This document shows positions 8,566 through 17,113 of a stretch of 64,000 nucleotides of DNA, piece after piece (position 1 is the stretch's first letter; each line of letters opens with the position of its first letter). A model generated the notes under the pieces. The model saw nothing but the letters and a program-made list of their open reading frames with translations. It did not search any database and was not told the origin of the DNA. The stretch lies in NCBI RefSeq assembly GCF_900114255.1, contig NZ_FOSL01000017.1, positions 37,894 through 101,893 of the forward strand. Reading direction: 5' to 3'. This stretch comes from Neomesorhizobium albiziae (GTDB lineage Bacteria; Pseudomonadota; Alphaproteobacteria; Rhizobiales; Rhizobiaceae). Position numbers and translations under genes: made by a program.

Positions 8566-9348
8566 ATGATCAGCAGAGTTGCCGAGTTCATCTTCTTTGG
8601 TGTGGCGCCCCTGCTCATCGGCCTCGCCGCGATACCGGCAAACCTTTCGGCAGCCGAGCGGACGATCGCCGGCGAAGTGCTTTATCGCGAGCGCATCGCG
8701 CTTCCCCCGGATGCGGCGGTCCTCGTTCAGTTGCTTGACGTTTCGCTTGCCGATGCGGCGTCGAGGATCCTCTCCGAGCAGACCATCAAGCCCGCCGGGC
8801 AGGTTCCGATCCCGTTCAAACTGTCCTTCGACGCGGACAGGATCAAACCCGGCAGGACCTATGCGCTGCAGGCACGCATCACCGTCGGCAGCACGATCTG
8901 GTTCATCACCGATATGCGCAATACGGTCGATCCGGGCGCGGCCAGCAGCCCGCAAAGCCTGCTGTTGAAGATGGTGCACCAATCGGAGACGCTGCAGACA
9001 CGGCCGGAGGACATGATTTTCGACCGAACCTGGCTCGCCGAAGACATCGAGCAGCGCGGCGTCATCGATACCGCGCAATCCACCTTGCGGATTGGGTCCG
9101 ACGGCAAGATTTCCGGCATTGGCGCCTGCAACAACTACTTTTCGACAGCGTCGGTGAAAGGCACGAAGCTGCAAATCGGCGAGATCGGCTCGACCCGCAA
9201 GCTCTGTCCGCCGGCGATCATGGACCAGGAGCGAAAGTTCTTCGAGGCGCTCAGCAAGGCCGCCGGCTTCCATTTCGACGGCACGGGCAAGCTCCATCTC
9301 GTCGACGCCGCCGGCCGTGCGCTGCTGCGCTTCGCACAGGCAGGCTGA
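8566..9348 (+). CDS. YbaY-family plus META-domain exported protein
   Basis: A 260-residue envelope protein. An N-terminal hydrophobic segment (residues 8-28, ending NLSAAE) looks like a signal peptide; no lipobox cysteine is present. Residues about 30-130 match the YbaY beta-sandwich (GEVLYRERIALPPDAAVLVQ, IKPGRTYALQARI). Residues about 145-258 match a META/HslJ domain: ISGIGACNNYFS, KLCPPAIMDQERKFFEAL and the final LLRFAQA. Paired cysteines in the META part could form a disulfide. Function is unproven in both families (stress or motility links in enterics). Own Shine-Dalgarno (GGTGGAG); followed by a terminator. Confidence 0.8.
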   Translation: MISRVAEFIFFGVAPLLIGLAAIPANLSAAERTIAGEVLYRERIALPPDAAVLVQLLDVSLADAASRILSEQTIKPAGQVPIPFKLSFDADRIKPGRTYALQARITVGSTIWFITDMRNTVDPGAASSPQSLLLKMVHQSETLQTRPEDMIFDRTWLAEDIEQRGVIDTAQSTLRIGSDGKISGIGACNNYFSTASVKGTKLQIGEIGSTRKLCPPAIMDQERKFFEALSKAAGFHFDGTGKLHLVDAAGRALLRFAQAG

Positions 9349-9371
9349 GTCACGGGGTTCGCAGCCCAAGC

Positions 9372-9401
9372 AAAAAGCCGGAGCTCGCGCCCCGGCTTTT
9401 T
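9372..9401. terminator. Bidirectional intrinsic terminator
   Basis: Stem aaaaagccgg / ccggcttttt with a 10-base GC-rich loop, flanked by A- and T-runs. It sits between the convergent YbaY/META gene (plus) and ndk (minus) and can serve both. Confidence 0.85.
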
Positions 9402-9442
9402 TCATCTTGTTTGATTGCGAGGCGAGCCTCGCAAACGCGATT

Positions 9443-9865
9443 TCAGCCGACGACTTCGGTGCCCGAGAACCAGTAGGCGATTTCTTCGGCGGCGGTTTCC
9501 GGCGCGTCCGAGCCATGCACAGAATTCTCGCCGATCGACAGCGCATGCACCTTGCGAATAGTGCCTTCGGCGGCGTTGGCTGGATTGGTGGCGCCCATCA
9601 CTTCGCGGTTCTTCGCGATGGCGTTCTCGCCTTCCAGTACCTGCACGATGGTCGGGCCAGACGACATGAACTCGGTCAGTTCGGCGAAGAAGGGGCGATC
9701 CTTGTGGACAGCGTAGAAACCCTGGGCTTCGCGCAGGCTCATCCAGACGCGGCGCGATGCGACGACGCGCAGGCCGGCATCCTCGAGCATCTTGGTGATG
9801 GCGCCCGTGAGATTGCGCTTGGTTGCGTCCGGCTTGATCATCGAAAAGGTGCGTTCAATCGCCAT
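9443..9865 (-). CDS. ndk: Nucleoside diphosphate kinase
   Basis: A 140-residue enzyme that transfers the gamma-phosphate from ATP to NDPs through a phosphohistidine. It starts [18 protein letters not shown], the family N-terminus; [17 protein letters not shown] and the active-site His in [16 protein letters not shown] are intact. Length is standard and no truncation is seen. AAGGA stands 7 bases before the ATG. The roughly 250 bp upstream (9866-10112) hold no gene I can support. Confidence 0.98.
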   Translation of the reverse strand: MAIERTFSMIKPDATKRNLTGAITKMLEDAGLRVVASRRVWMSLREAQGFYAVHKDRPFFAELTEFMSSGPTIVQVLEGENAIAKNREVMGATNPANAAEGTIRKVHALSIGENSVHGSDAPETAAEEIAYWFSGTEVVG

Positions 9866-10112
9866 GCTCTTGTCCTTTGGGAATAAAGATTTCGGAAGGT
9901 GGCGCGCTCTTTAGAGCAATTTTCACCGGAACGGAACCCGGTTTCGGGCGCGACTTGCGCGTCAAATTCATCAATCGGGTGGCCGGGCAAGCGTCATCGC
10001 CGCCCGTCAAGCACTGCTGGCTGCGAGGCCTGGAGCAGAATGATCATTGACTTCTTTTCCCCGGCACGTCTGGTACGCCACAATCCTGTTTCGCATGGCA
10101 AAGACAATACGA

Positions 10113-10625
10113 ATGAAAAAGCACTTCATGATGTTGGCCGCCTACAACCACTGGGCCAACAGGCGCCTGTATGATGCCGCCGCGCAGCTTCCGGAAGAAG
10201 ATTTCACGCGCGACACCGGCGCTTTCTTCAAATCCATGATGGGCACGCTCAACCATATACTCGTCGCAGACCGCATCTGGATGAAACGCTTTACCGGCGA
10301 AGGCGAGGCCCCGGCCGCGCTCGACGCGATCATCCATAGCGATTTCGCCAGACTGAAAGCCTCGCGCGAAGCGGAAGACAATCGCATTGTCAAATGGATA
10401 AACCAGCTCGGCGACAAGGATTTCGGCGGGCGCTTCACCTATATGACGATGACTGACATGCGCACCATCTCACAACGTCTGGCGCCTGCACTTGGCCATT
10501 TCTTCAATCACCAGACACATCATCGAGGTCAATCCCACATGATACTGACTTTACTCGGATATCAATCGATACAATTTGATCTGTTTCTTTTCCAAAGGAC
10601 TGAAGAAGGGAGAGATTTCGCCTGA
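10113..10625 (+). CDS. DinB-family protein
   Basis: A 170-residue four-helix bundle of the DinB/YfiT superfamily. Three metal-ligand histidine regions are in place: YNHWANRRLYDA near residue 11, LNHILVADRIW near residue 47 and FNHQTHHRGQSHMIL near residue 135. Members bind Zn or Ni and act as thiol-dependent S-transferases or have unknown roles; the name comes from a DNA-damage-inducible Bacillus gene. The frame is open from 10047 (TTG) with a second ATG at 10095; I prefer 10113 because homologues start MKKHF. No strong Shine-Dalgarno helps decide. Confidence 0.85.
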   Translation: MKKHFMMLAAYNHWANRRLYDAAAQLPEEDFTRDTGAFFKSMMGTLNHILVADRIWMKRFTGEGEAPAALDAIIHSDFARLKASREAEDNRIVKWINQLGDKDFGGRFTYMTMTDMRTISQRLAPALGHFFNHQTHHRGQSHMILTLLGYQSIQFDLFLFQRTEEGRDFA

Positions 10626-10704
10626 GTTTGTTTCGCTTTCATCAGACCAAGAAACTCTTTCATCAGTAAATTTCTAAATTTTTACGCAAATTACCTGCGT
10701 AACC

Positions 10705-10800
10705 GTTACATTTTACATGTAACATTTTACTTCTTCTGAAACTTTCGCTTAATTCTCCCGTAAGTTGAAGGTGCAATCGGCTCGCGAGTTGGTTGCACCT
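10705..10800. promoter_or_regulatory. AT-rich promoter region with two dyads upstream of the glycine-rich protein gene
   Basis: In a GC-rich genome this stretch is strikingly AT-rich. It contains a 7-bp inverted repeat gttacat/atgtaac (10705-10723), with acattttac repeated directly at about 10708 and 10722, and nearer the gene an 8-bp stem aggtgcaa/ttgcacct (10769-10776 and 10793-10800) that ends 20 bp before the start codon, just ahead of the CAGGAGAG ribosome-binding site. The first dyad looks like a dimeric-regulator operator, the second like a 5'-UTR hairpin. Both roles are inferred. Confidence 0.45.
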
Positions 10801-10820
10801 CGAAACCACAGGAGAGTGTA

Positions 10821-12065
10821 ATGGCAACGTTGATTATGCGGTTCGCCAACACGTTGGCGAGTGGTGCTCTAATTCTTTCCCTTTGCGTGCCGGTTTCGGC
10901 GACTGACCTTTGCGGCTGCGGTAGCAGCGGTGACGGCCTCGGCGACTTAGGCGGTGGACTTGGCGCTGTCGGCGAAACTGTCGGCGGCGTCGCCGGCGGG
11001 CTCGGGCTGGGGGGTAGCGGTGGCGGCCTCCTTGGCGGCGGCGGCCTCCTTGGCGGTGTCGTTGGCGGTGTCGGCGAGACTGTGAGCGGCGTTACCGGCG
11101 GGCTTGGGCTCGGCGGTAGCGGCGGCCTCGTGGGCGGCCTTCTCGGCGGCGGCAGCAGCGGTGGCATCGTCGGCGGTGTCGTTGGCAGCAGCGGCAGCGG
11201 CGGCCTCCTTGGCGGTGTCGTTGGCGATAGCGGCGGCGGCGGCCTCCTTGGTGGCGTCGTTGGCGGTGGTGGCGGCGGCCTCGTTGGCGGCCTCCTCGGT
11301 GGCGGCCTTCTCGGCGGCGGCAGCGTCGGCGGCGGCGGTAGCGGCGGCCTCGTTGGCGGCCTCCTCGGTGGCGGCCTCCTCGGTGGCCGCGGCCTCAATG
11401 TCGGCGGCGACAATGGCATCACCGTCAGCTCCAGCCGCAACGGAGCGCTCGGCGTTCGCGCCAGCGTTGGCGGCGCCAGCGGCATCAATGCGGATGTCGG
11501 TGCTAACGTCGGCGGCAGCAGAGGCCTGGCCAGCGTCGGTGCCGGCGCTTCGCTTGGCGGACCTGGTGGCGTCGTGGCCAATCACGATATATCGGTCGCC
11601 AGCAGCAGAGGTCTCGTCAGTGAGACGCTGAGGGTGTCGATAGGTGGTGCCAGCGGAATCAGAGTCGGCAAAGACATATCTGTCGTCAGCAACAGGGGTC
11701 TTATCGATGCCCGCACCGCCGCATCGGTTGGCGGCCAGGGCGGCCTCAACGCTAACGTCAGCGCCAATGTCGGTGGCAGGAGTCTCGCATCCATCGGCAT
11801 AGGGCCCGGCCTCGGTGGCACCCGGACCAACCCCGGAGGTCCTGGCAACCCCGGCGGGCCTGGTAATCCTGGTGGCAATCCAGGCAATCCCGACGGTCCG
11901 ATCTCCCGCAACCACGACAATCCTGGCAATCCGAACTCCCGCACCAATGATCGAGGGACGGTGGTCGCCCGCAGCCTCGGCAACTCCGGTGTTTTCGGCA
12001 TGCAGAGTCCGACCGCACGCCGGGGGTCAATGTCGCCGGGCTTTCCAACAGCAAGACCATGCTGA
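10821..12065 (+). CDS. Secreted glycine-rich repeat protein, probably frameshifted near its C-terminus
   Basis: 414 residues as read. Residues 1-28 are a signal peptide ending VPVSA. A Cys-rich CGCG follows, then about 160 residues of Gly/Leu/Ser repeats (GGLLGG, GGSGGL units), then repeats of a roughly 30-residue unit around SVGGASGI and ANVGGSRGLASVG, and a collagen-like Pro-Gly-Asn tract (NPGGPGNPGGPGNPGG). The final residues (after GVFGMQSP) look non-native; the frame one base back continues with plausible coding sequence to a stop at 12151. Likely an extracellular or surface matrix protein; exact role unknown. CAGGAGAG precedes the ATG. The long Ala- and Pro-rich antisense ORFs are by-products of the GGN codons. 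Confidence 0.7.
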   Translation: MATLIMRFANTLASGALILSLCVPVSATDLCGCGSSGDGLGDLGGGLGAVGETVGGVAGGLGLGGSGGGLLGGGGLLGGVVGGVGETVSGVTGGLGLGGSGGLVGGLLGGGSSGGIVGGVVGSSGSGGLLGGVVGDSGGGGLLGGVVGGGGGGLVGGLLGGGLLGGGSVGGGGSGGLVGGLLGGGLLGGRGLNVGGDNGITVSSSRNGALGVRASVGGASGINADVGANVGGSRGLASVGAGASLGGPGGVVANHDISVASSRGLVSETLRVSIGGASGIRVGKDISVVSNRGLIDARTAASVGGQGGLNANVSANVGGRSLASIGIGPGLGGTRTNPGGPGNPGGPGNPGGNPGNPDGPISRNHDNPGNPNSRTNDRGTVVARSLGNSGVFGMQSPTARRGSMSPGFPTARPC

Positions 12066-12151
12066 TGAAAAAGCGCTGCGTCGACGTGATGGAGAACTCC
12101 GGCGGCTACGACCGCGGCCTCGTCGAACTGTGCAGGATACTGGGTAAGTGA
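12023..12151 (+). other. Displaced C-terminal coding segment of the glycine-rich protein
   Basis: In the frame one base back from the upstream ORF the sequence reads GVNVAGLSNSKTMLMKKRC, then VDVMENSGGYDRGLVELC and RILGK before TGA at 12149-12151. It has real-protein composition with two cysteines and ends 23 bp before an intrinsic terminator. The switch point is a run of five G at 12022-12026; one extra G would restore a single frame. This may be a sequencing error, a true mutation or slippage. Confidence 0.65.
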
Positions 12152-12173
12152 ACCGCTAGTCACGTTCCAAGGG

Positions 12174-12195
12174 AGGCCCGCAGCGATGCGGGCCT
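12174..12195 (+). terminator. Intrinsic terminator after the glycine-rich protein gene
   Basis: Stem aggcccgca / tgcgggcct with a 4-base loop, followed by a weak T-rich stretch (tctgctttcc). Its distance from the stop at 12151 supports that stop, rather than the one at 12065, as the original gene end. Confidence 0.6.
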
Positions 12196-12318
12196 TCTGC
12201 TTTCCTGGCCGGCCAGCAGCCTGATGCGGTTCGGGCGAACGTCCTGACCGCGCGGCCTACCCTACCCTGGAGAGTGGCTCTTGCCATATCAGCAACTCTC
12301 CTCCAAAACGCCCCGGCC

Positions 12319-14196
12319 ATGCTTATCCTCAACGACATCTCGCTCCGCATCGCCGGCCGCCTTCTCCTCGATCACGCGTCGCTGACGCTGCCAGCGGGAT
12401 CGAAGGCTGGCCTCGTCGGCCGCAACGGAACCGGCAAGACCACCCTGTTCAAGGCGATCACAGGCGATCTCGCCACCGAGACCGGTACGATCTCGATGCC
12501 CAAGAACACCCGCATCGGCCAGGTTGCCCAGGAAGCGCCGGGAACCGAAGAGCCGCTGATCGACATCGTGCTGAAGGCCGACGTTGAACGCGCAGCACTT
12601 CTCGCAGAAGAAAAGACCGCGACCGATGCGCACCGCATCGCCGAAATCCACATGCGGCTCGCTGACATCGACGCCCATTCGGCGGAGGCGCGCGCAGCCA
12701 CCATCCTCGCCGGCCTCGGCTTCGACGCCGACGCCCAGAAACGCCCGGCCTCGTCGTTTTCCGGCGGCTGGCGCATGCGCGTCGCGCTCGCCTCGGTGCT
12801 GTTCGCCGAGCCCGACCTGTTGCTGCTCGACGAACCGACCAACTATCTCGATCTGGAAGGCACGCTGTGGCTTGAAAACTACGTCGGCAAATATCCGCAC
12901 ACCGTGCTTCTGATCTCGCACGACCGCGACCTGCTCAACCGGGCCGTGTCGTCCATCGTGCATCTCGACCAGCAGAAGCTGACCTTCTGGCGCGGCGGCT
13001 ACGATCAGTTCGACCGGCAGCGCGAAGAGCAGCAGATCCAGCAGGAAAAGAGCCGCATCAAGCAGGAGGCGGCCCGCAAGCACATGGAATCCTTCGTCGA
13101 GCGCTTCCGCGCCAAGGCCTCGAAGGCGCGCCAGGCGCAGTCGCGCCTGAAGGCGCTGGAGAAGATGAAGCCGATCGCTGCGATCATGAACGACACCGTG
13201 AAGCCGTTCAACTTTCCCGAGCCGGTGAAGACCGTCGCATCGCCGATCATCGCTATGAACGGCGTTTCGACCGGCTATGAGCCGGGCAAGGCCATCCTGA
13301 AGCAGTTGACGCTGCGCATCGACGAGGACGACCGCATCGCGCTCCTTGGCGCCAACGGCAACGGCAAGTCGACCTTCGCCAAGCTTCTTTCCAGCCGGCT
13401 GAAGGCGCAAACCGGCTCGATGACCGTCGCGCCCGGCCTGAAAGTGGCGATGTTTGCCCAGCACCAGCTCGACGATCTGCGCCCGGAAGAAAATGCCATC
13501 GAGCATGTGCGCCCATTGATGCAGGGCGCGCCGGAAGCCAAGGTGCGGGCACGCGTCGCCCAGATGGGCCTGGCGACCGAAAAGATGATGACGCCGGCGA
13601 AAGATCTTTCCGGCGGCGAGAAGGCGCGCCTGCTGATGGGCCTCGCCGCGTTCGACGGGCCGAACCTGTTGATCCTCGACGAACCGACCAACCACCTCGA
13701 TATCGATTCGCGCGAGGCGCTGGTGCACGCGCTGAACGATTATTCGGGTGCGGTGCTCCTCATCTCGCACGACCCACATTTGATCGAGGCGACCGTCGAC
13801 CGGCTGTGGCTGGTGAAGGACGGTTCGGTAAGATCATACGACAACGACCTTGCCGAATACCGGCGCGAGATCACGGGTGACGCCGGCGACCGCCGGCAGC
13901 GCCGCGAGCAGGACAAGGCGTCCAAGGCCGACCGTCGCCGCGAAGCCGCCGCGCGCCGCGCCGCGATGGAGCCGGTCGCCAGGGAAATCCGGGCGACCGA
14001 GGCGCTGATGGACCGCATCCGCAAGCGCATCGACGGCATCGAGGACGAACTCGCCAACCCCGCGCTCTATGAAAAAGACCCGTCGACTGCGACGCGGCTT
14101 GCCAAGGAGCGTTCCGAGCTTTCCAATACGCTCGCCGGCCACGAGGAAAAGTGGCTGGCGCTTTCGGCGGAATATGAGGAGGGAACGGCTGAATGA
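12319..14196 (+). CDS. ABC-F family ATPase (YheS/Uup-like)
   Basis: A 625-residue soluble protein with two ABC domains and no membrane segments, as in ABC-F translation factors that act on ribosomes. Domain 1: Walker A GRNGTGKTT, signature FSGGWRMRVALA, Walker B LLLLDEPTN. The charged linker (about residues 240-300, rich in Gln/Arg/Lys) is the P-site tRNA interaction motif. Domain 2: GANGNGKST, LSGGEKARLL, LLILDEPTNHLD. A basic coiled-coil C-terminal tail (residues about 540-625) may bind nucleic acid as in Uup. The frame is open from 12274 but MLILNDISLRIAG at 12319 is the normal start. Overlaps the next gene by ATGA. Confidence 0.92.
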   Translation: MLILNDISLRIAGRLLLDHASLTLPAGSKAGLVGRNGTGKTTLFKAITGDLATETGTISMPKNTRIGQVAQEAPGTEEPLIDIVLKADVERAALLAEEKTATDAHRIAEIHMRLADIDAHSAEARAATILAGLGFDADAQKRPASSFSGGWRMRVALASVLFAEPDLLLLDEPTNYLDLEGTLWLENYVGKYPHTVLLISHDRDLLNRAVSSIVHLDQQKLTFWRGGYDQFDRQREEQQIQQEKSRIKQEAARKHMESFVERFRAKASKARQAQSRLKALEKMKPIAAIMNDTVKPFNFPEPVKTVASPIIAMNGVSTGYEPGKAILKQLTLRIDEDDRIALLGANGNGKSTFAKLLSSRLKAQTGSMTVAPGLKVAMFAQHQLDDLRPEENAIEHVRPLMQGAPEAKVRARVAQMGLATEKMMTPAKDLSGGEKARLLMGLAAFDGPNLLILDEPTNHLDIDSREALVHALNDYSGAVLLISHDPHLIEATVDRLWLVKDGSVRSYDNDLAEYRREITGDAGDRRQRREQDKASKADRRREAAARRAAMEPVAREIRATEALMDRIRKRIDGIEDELANPALYEKDPSTATRLAKERSELSNTLAGHEEKWLALSAEYEEGTAE

Positions 14197-15002
14197 CGAT
14201 CCGGGTCGAGAAGGACGGCGACATCACCATCGTTACCATCGACCGGGCTGAGGCGCGCAACGCCGTCAACCCCGACATGGCGCTGGCGATGTTCAACGCC
14301 TTCATGGCCTTCGAACGTGATGCCAATCAGAAGGTCGCGGTCCTGACCGGCGTTCCCGGCAGCTTCAGCGCCGGTTTCGACCTGAAATGGGCCGCTGCAG
14401 GCGGCGAAGACGACAAGTGGTTCGCCGAGCATCAGCTCGACGCCAGTTTCGACAACCCGATCAAATATCCGCGCAAGGGACCGATGGGCCCGACCCGGCT
14501 CTTGCTTTCGAAACCGGTGATCGCGGCGATCTCCGGCCCGGCGGTGGCTGGCGGCATGGAACTGGCGCTGTGGTGTGACCTCAGGGTCATGGAGCAGTCG
14601 GCCTATATGGGCGTCTACTGCCGCCGCTGGGGCGTGCCGCTGATCGATGGCGGAACGGTGCGGCTGCCGCGCATCGTCGGCCAGGGACGAGCGATGGACC
14701 TGATCCTCACCGGCCGCAAGGTCGAGGCGGACGAATGCCTGGCCATCGGGCTCGCCACCAGGGTCTGCCCCGATGGAGCCTCGCTGGAGACAGCGCTCGG
14801 GCTCGCCCGCGAGCTTACCCGCTTTCCGCAGGCCTGCATGCACGCCGACCGCATGTCTGCCCTCGAACAATGGTCGCTGGATCCAGCGCAATCGCTGGTC
14901 AACGAGTGGGAAAGCGCGGAAACCTTCCGCTCCGAGGGCGCCATGGGCGCGGCGCGCTTCGCCGCCGGCAAGGGACGCTCCGGCGACTTCGGCGAAATCT
15001 GA
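14193..15002 (+). CDS. Crotonase / enoyl-CoA hydratase family protein
   Basis: A 269-residue crotonase-fold enzyme acting on acyl-CoA thioesters. The two oxyanion-hole segments are visible: SFSAGFDLKWAAAG near residues 60-70 and GPAVAGGMELALWCDLRV near residue 115; RRWGVPLIDGGTVRLPRIVG is the usual active-site helix region. Whether it is a hydratase, isomerase or hydrolase cannot be told. The 4-bp overlap with the ABC-F gene suggests coupled translation, although no functional link is obvious. Confidence 0.88.
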   Translation: MTIRVEKDGDITIVTIDRAEARNAVNPDMALAMFNAFMAFERDANQKVAVLTGVPGSFSAGFDLKWAAAGGEDDKWFAEHQLDASFDNPIKYPRKGPMGPTRLLLSKPVIAAISGPAVAGGMELALWCDLRVMEQSAYMGVYCRRWGVPLIDGGTVRLPRIVGQGRAMDLILTGRKVEADECLAIGLATRVCPDGASLETALGLARELTRFPQACMHADRMSALEQWSLDPAQSLVNEWESAETFRSEGAMGAARFAAGKGRSGDFGEI

Positions 15003-15122
15003 GACGATGGAACCCATCGGATCGCCCTACCCGTCGACCAAAACGCATATTTTATTCGCGGATCGCCTGCTTTTTCTGGGCTAAACTTGCGAAAAGCACA
15101 TTCGTCTTGCGGGAAATGAGAG

Positions 15123-15818
15123 ATGGACTCCCGGATTTTCGACAAACGCGGCTACCCCATTGTCGGGGCCGCCGAAGGTTATGGCGAATGGGCCGCTACC
15201 TATGAGGCGACTGTCGCGGAAGGCCTGGATCAACCGCTCCTGCAGCGCATCCAGTCGATCGACTGGGTAACGACGAGCCGCGCCGCCGATCTTGCCTGCG
15301 GCACTGGCCGCACCGGGCGCTGGCTGAAGGACCGGGGCGTCGCGGGAATAGACGGCGTCGACATGACGCCTGAAATGCTGGCGCTGGCAAAGCGAGCCGG
15401 CGCGCATGATACGCTGCACCTCGCCGACGTGGCCGCCACGCCGCTGGCGTCATCAGCCTACGATCTTTGCACACTGGTGCTGGCTGACGAGCATCTCGCC
15501 GAACTCGGGCCTGTCTACCGCGAGGCGTGGCGGCTGCTCGAAGCCGGCGGCAGGTTCCTCATCATCGGCTATCACCCGTTCTTCATCATGAACGGCACCC
15601 CGACGCATTTTCACCGGCCGGACGGCGAGGCGATCACAGTCCAAACCCATGTCCATCTCTTCGCCGATCATTTCAGTGCGGGCTGCGGGAGCGGGCTGAC
15701 GCTGGTCGAGGCACTGGAGTGCATCGTCGACGAGAACTGGCTGGAAACCAAGCCGAAATGGCGGAAGCATCTCGGCTGGCCCGTCAGCTTCGCCTATGTC
15801 TGGCGAAAAGGGCGCTAG
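15123..15818 (+). CDS. Class I SAM-dependent methyltransferase
   Basis: A 231-residue Rossmann-fold methyltransferase. Motif I is AADLACGTGRTGRWL (residues about 58-72), the acidic residue binding the SAM ribose is in IDGVDMTPEML, and post-I motifs include LHLADVAATPL and EAWRLLEAGGRFLIIGYHP. The order resembles ubiquinone/menaquinone-type (UbiE-like) small-molecule methyltransferases, but the substrate is not predictable. Start at 15123 has a GGGAAATGAG purine-rich stretch upstream. Monocistronic or read with the gene that follows 39 bp later. Confidence 0.85.
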   Translation: MDSRIFDKRGYPIVGAAEGYGEWAATYEATVAEGLDQPLLQRIQSIDWVTTSRAADLACGTGRTGRWLKDRGVAGIDGVDMTPEMLALAKRAGAHDTLHLADVAATPLASSAYDLCTLVLADEHLAELGPVYREAWRLLEAGGRFLIIGYHPFFIMNGTPTHFHRPDGEAITVQTHVHLFADHFSAGCGSGLTLVEALECIVDENWLETKPKWRKHLGWPVSFAYVWRKGR

Positions 15819-15857
15819 CGATCCATTCGGGCCATAAGATGCACATAGAGAGCGGTG

Positions 15858-16289
15858 ATGGAAACTAGCGTACGGAAGCTATTCGACCGATACGAGAGTG
15901 TTTTCAATCGATCTCTCGGCGGCGACATCGACATGGATGAGATCGCATCGCTGTATGCCTCCGATTTCATCGCGGCCTCTCCCGCCGGGATCATGACCGG
16001 AAAGAATGACGACCAGCTCAAGCAAGTCATGGCGCAAGGGTATGCGCATTACCGGGACATAGGTACGAAGGAAATGTGGATACGCGACGTCCGCGTGTAC
16101 CCGATTGATGAACTCCATTGCGTGGCCCATGTCGCTTGGACCGCAACCTATGCCCGCGAGGACCAGCCGGATATCGCGATAGATTTCGATGTCCATTATC
16201 TCATTCAGGAGCTGGACGGCGAACCGAAGGTTTTCGGCTGGGTTTCGGGCGACGAGCAGGCACTTCTAAGGAAACACGGAATCATCTGA
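15858..16289 (+). CDS. SnoaL/NTF2-like domain protein
   Basis: A 143-residue protein whose size and pattern (early helix RKLFDRYESVFN, mid-region IASLYASDFIAASPAGIMTG, then antiparallel strands VRVYPIDELHCVAHVAW and AIDFDVHYLIQEL) fit the NTF2/SnoaL alpha-beta cone fold. Such proteins are isomerases, hydrolases or binding proteins; no catalytic residue set can be assigned here. A GTG directly precedes the ATG; purine-rich agagag lies about 7 bases upstream of the ATG, which I chose. Confidence 0.65.
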   Translation: METSVRKLFDRYESVFNRSLGGDIDMDEIASLYASDFIAASPAGIMTGKNDDQLKQVMAQGYAHYRDIGTKEMWIRDVRVYPIDELHCVAHVAWTATYAREDQPDIAIDFDVHYLIQELDGEPKVFGWVSGDEQALLRKHGII

Positions 16290-16380
16290 AAACCGCTCTT
16301 CCAGTCGGAGCCGCCTCCTGTGCCGGCAGTAGCGAACCAAGCTTCGCTCCATGAGAAAGACGTTTACCGCCGCAGCCCTA

Positions 16381-16998
16381 TCAGCTCGCGGCATCCCGCC
16401 CCCAGCGCTTCGGCGGCGGTTGCGAATTCGGGTTGGACGGCGTTCCGCCGCCGCGCCGGGTCAAGGCCAGCACGAAGCCGATGAAGCCGATTGCCGTCAG
16501 CGCGAAGCCGATCGGCTGCACGCGGCTGTCGACAGCCATGGTCTGCGAACGCAGGATCAGTTCGGCCGACTTGACGGTGACGCCTTCGGCGTCGCCCGGA
16601 CCGACCGTAAACCGGTAGGATGCATCCTCGACCGTATCGATGACGCCCGCGCTGTCGCGGTAGATCTTTTCCTGCAGCTGCGGATTGGTGTCGCGCGGCT
16701 TCGAGGTTGCAAAGGTGAGCGGCTGCGCAAGCACGGTGCGGCCGCCGCTGTCGGCGACCAGCGTCAGCACGGCGCCGCTGCCTTGCAGGTTCGGGGTCCC
16801 CTGCGTCGTCATCTCGATCTCGACATTGACTGGCGCGTCGCCCGATTTGAGCGCCACTTCCGCCGGCTGATAACCCTTTACCGCGTCATAGACATGCCAG
16901 GTGCCGAGGTCATGGCCGCCGACATTGCGCACCGCCCAGGGATACCCGAAGCCAGCAGCCAGGCCGATCAGGAAAATCAGGAAAAACAGGACCCGCAT
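16381..16998 (-). CDS. Bitopic membrane protein of unknown function
   Basis: I do not recognise the family. The 205-residue protein has one hydrophobic segment at the start (residues 3-20), a periplasmic-looking domain of about 130 residues with beta-rich sequence (APVNVEIEMTTQGTPN, RFTVGPGDAEGVTVKSAELI) and a second membrane segment near residues 165-183 (IGFALTAIGFIGFVLALT), followed by a Pro/Asn/Arg-rich tail. GGGAG lies 8 bases before the chosen ATG; the longer frame upstream runs over the kinase gene. It follows the P-loop kinase gene on the same strand with a 115 bp gap. Confidence 0.7.
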   Translation of the reverse strand: MRVLFFLIFLIGLAAGFGYPWAVRNVGGHDLGTWHVYDAVKGYQPAEVALKSGDAPVNVEIEMTTQGTPNLQGSGAVLTLVADSGGRTVLAQPLTFATSKPRDTNPQLQEKIYRDSAGVIDTVEDASYRFTVGPGDAEGVTVKSAELILRSQTMAVDSRVQPIGFALTAIGFIGFVLALTRRGGGTPSNPNSQPPPKRWGRDAAS

Positions 16999-17113
16999 CG
17001 AAAACTCCCTGTCTCGTCCCGCCCTCTCTGCCATGCGACGCCGCTGCTTGTCCAATCGGTCCATCCCGTCCTGGGCCATCGCGGTTGGCAGCGGTGCGCG
17101 GTCACCTGCGGGG

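Noticed and set aside
9899..10112. ORF and repeat-like sequence between ndk and the DinB gene
   Set aside because: The tttagagcaatt stretch resembles the edges of rhizobial palindromes, but no clear second arm was found and the ORF has no coding character.
10727..11915. Pro-rich and Ala/Asp-rich minus-strand frames opposite the glycine-rich gene
   Set aside because: They arise from reverse reading of GGN repeats; no ribosome-binding site or domain, while the plus strand has a signal peptide.
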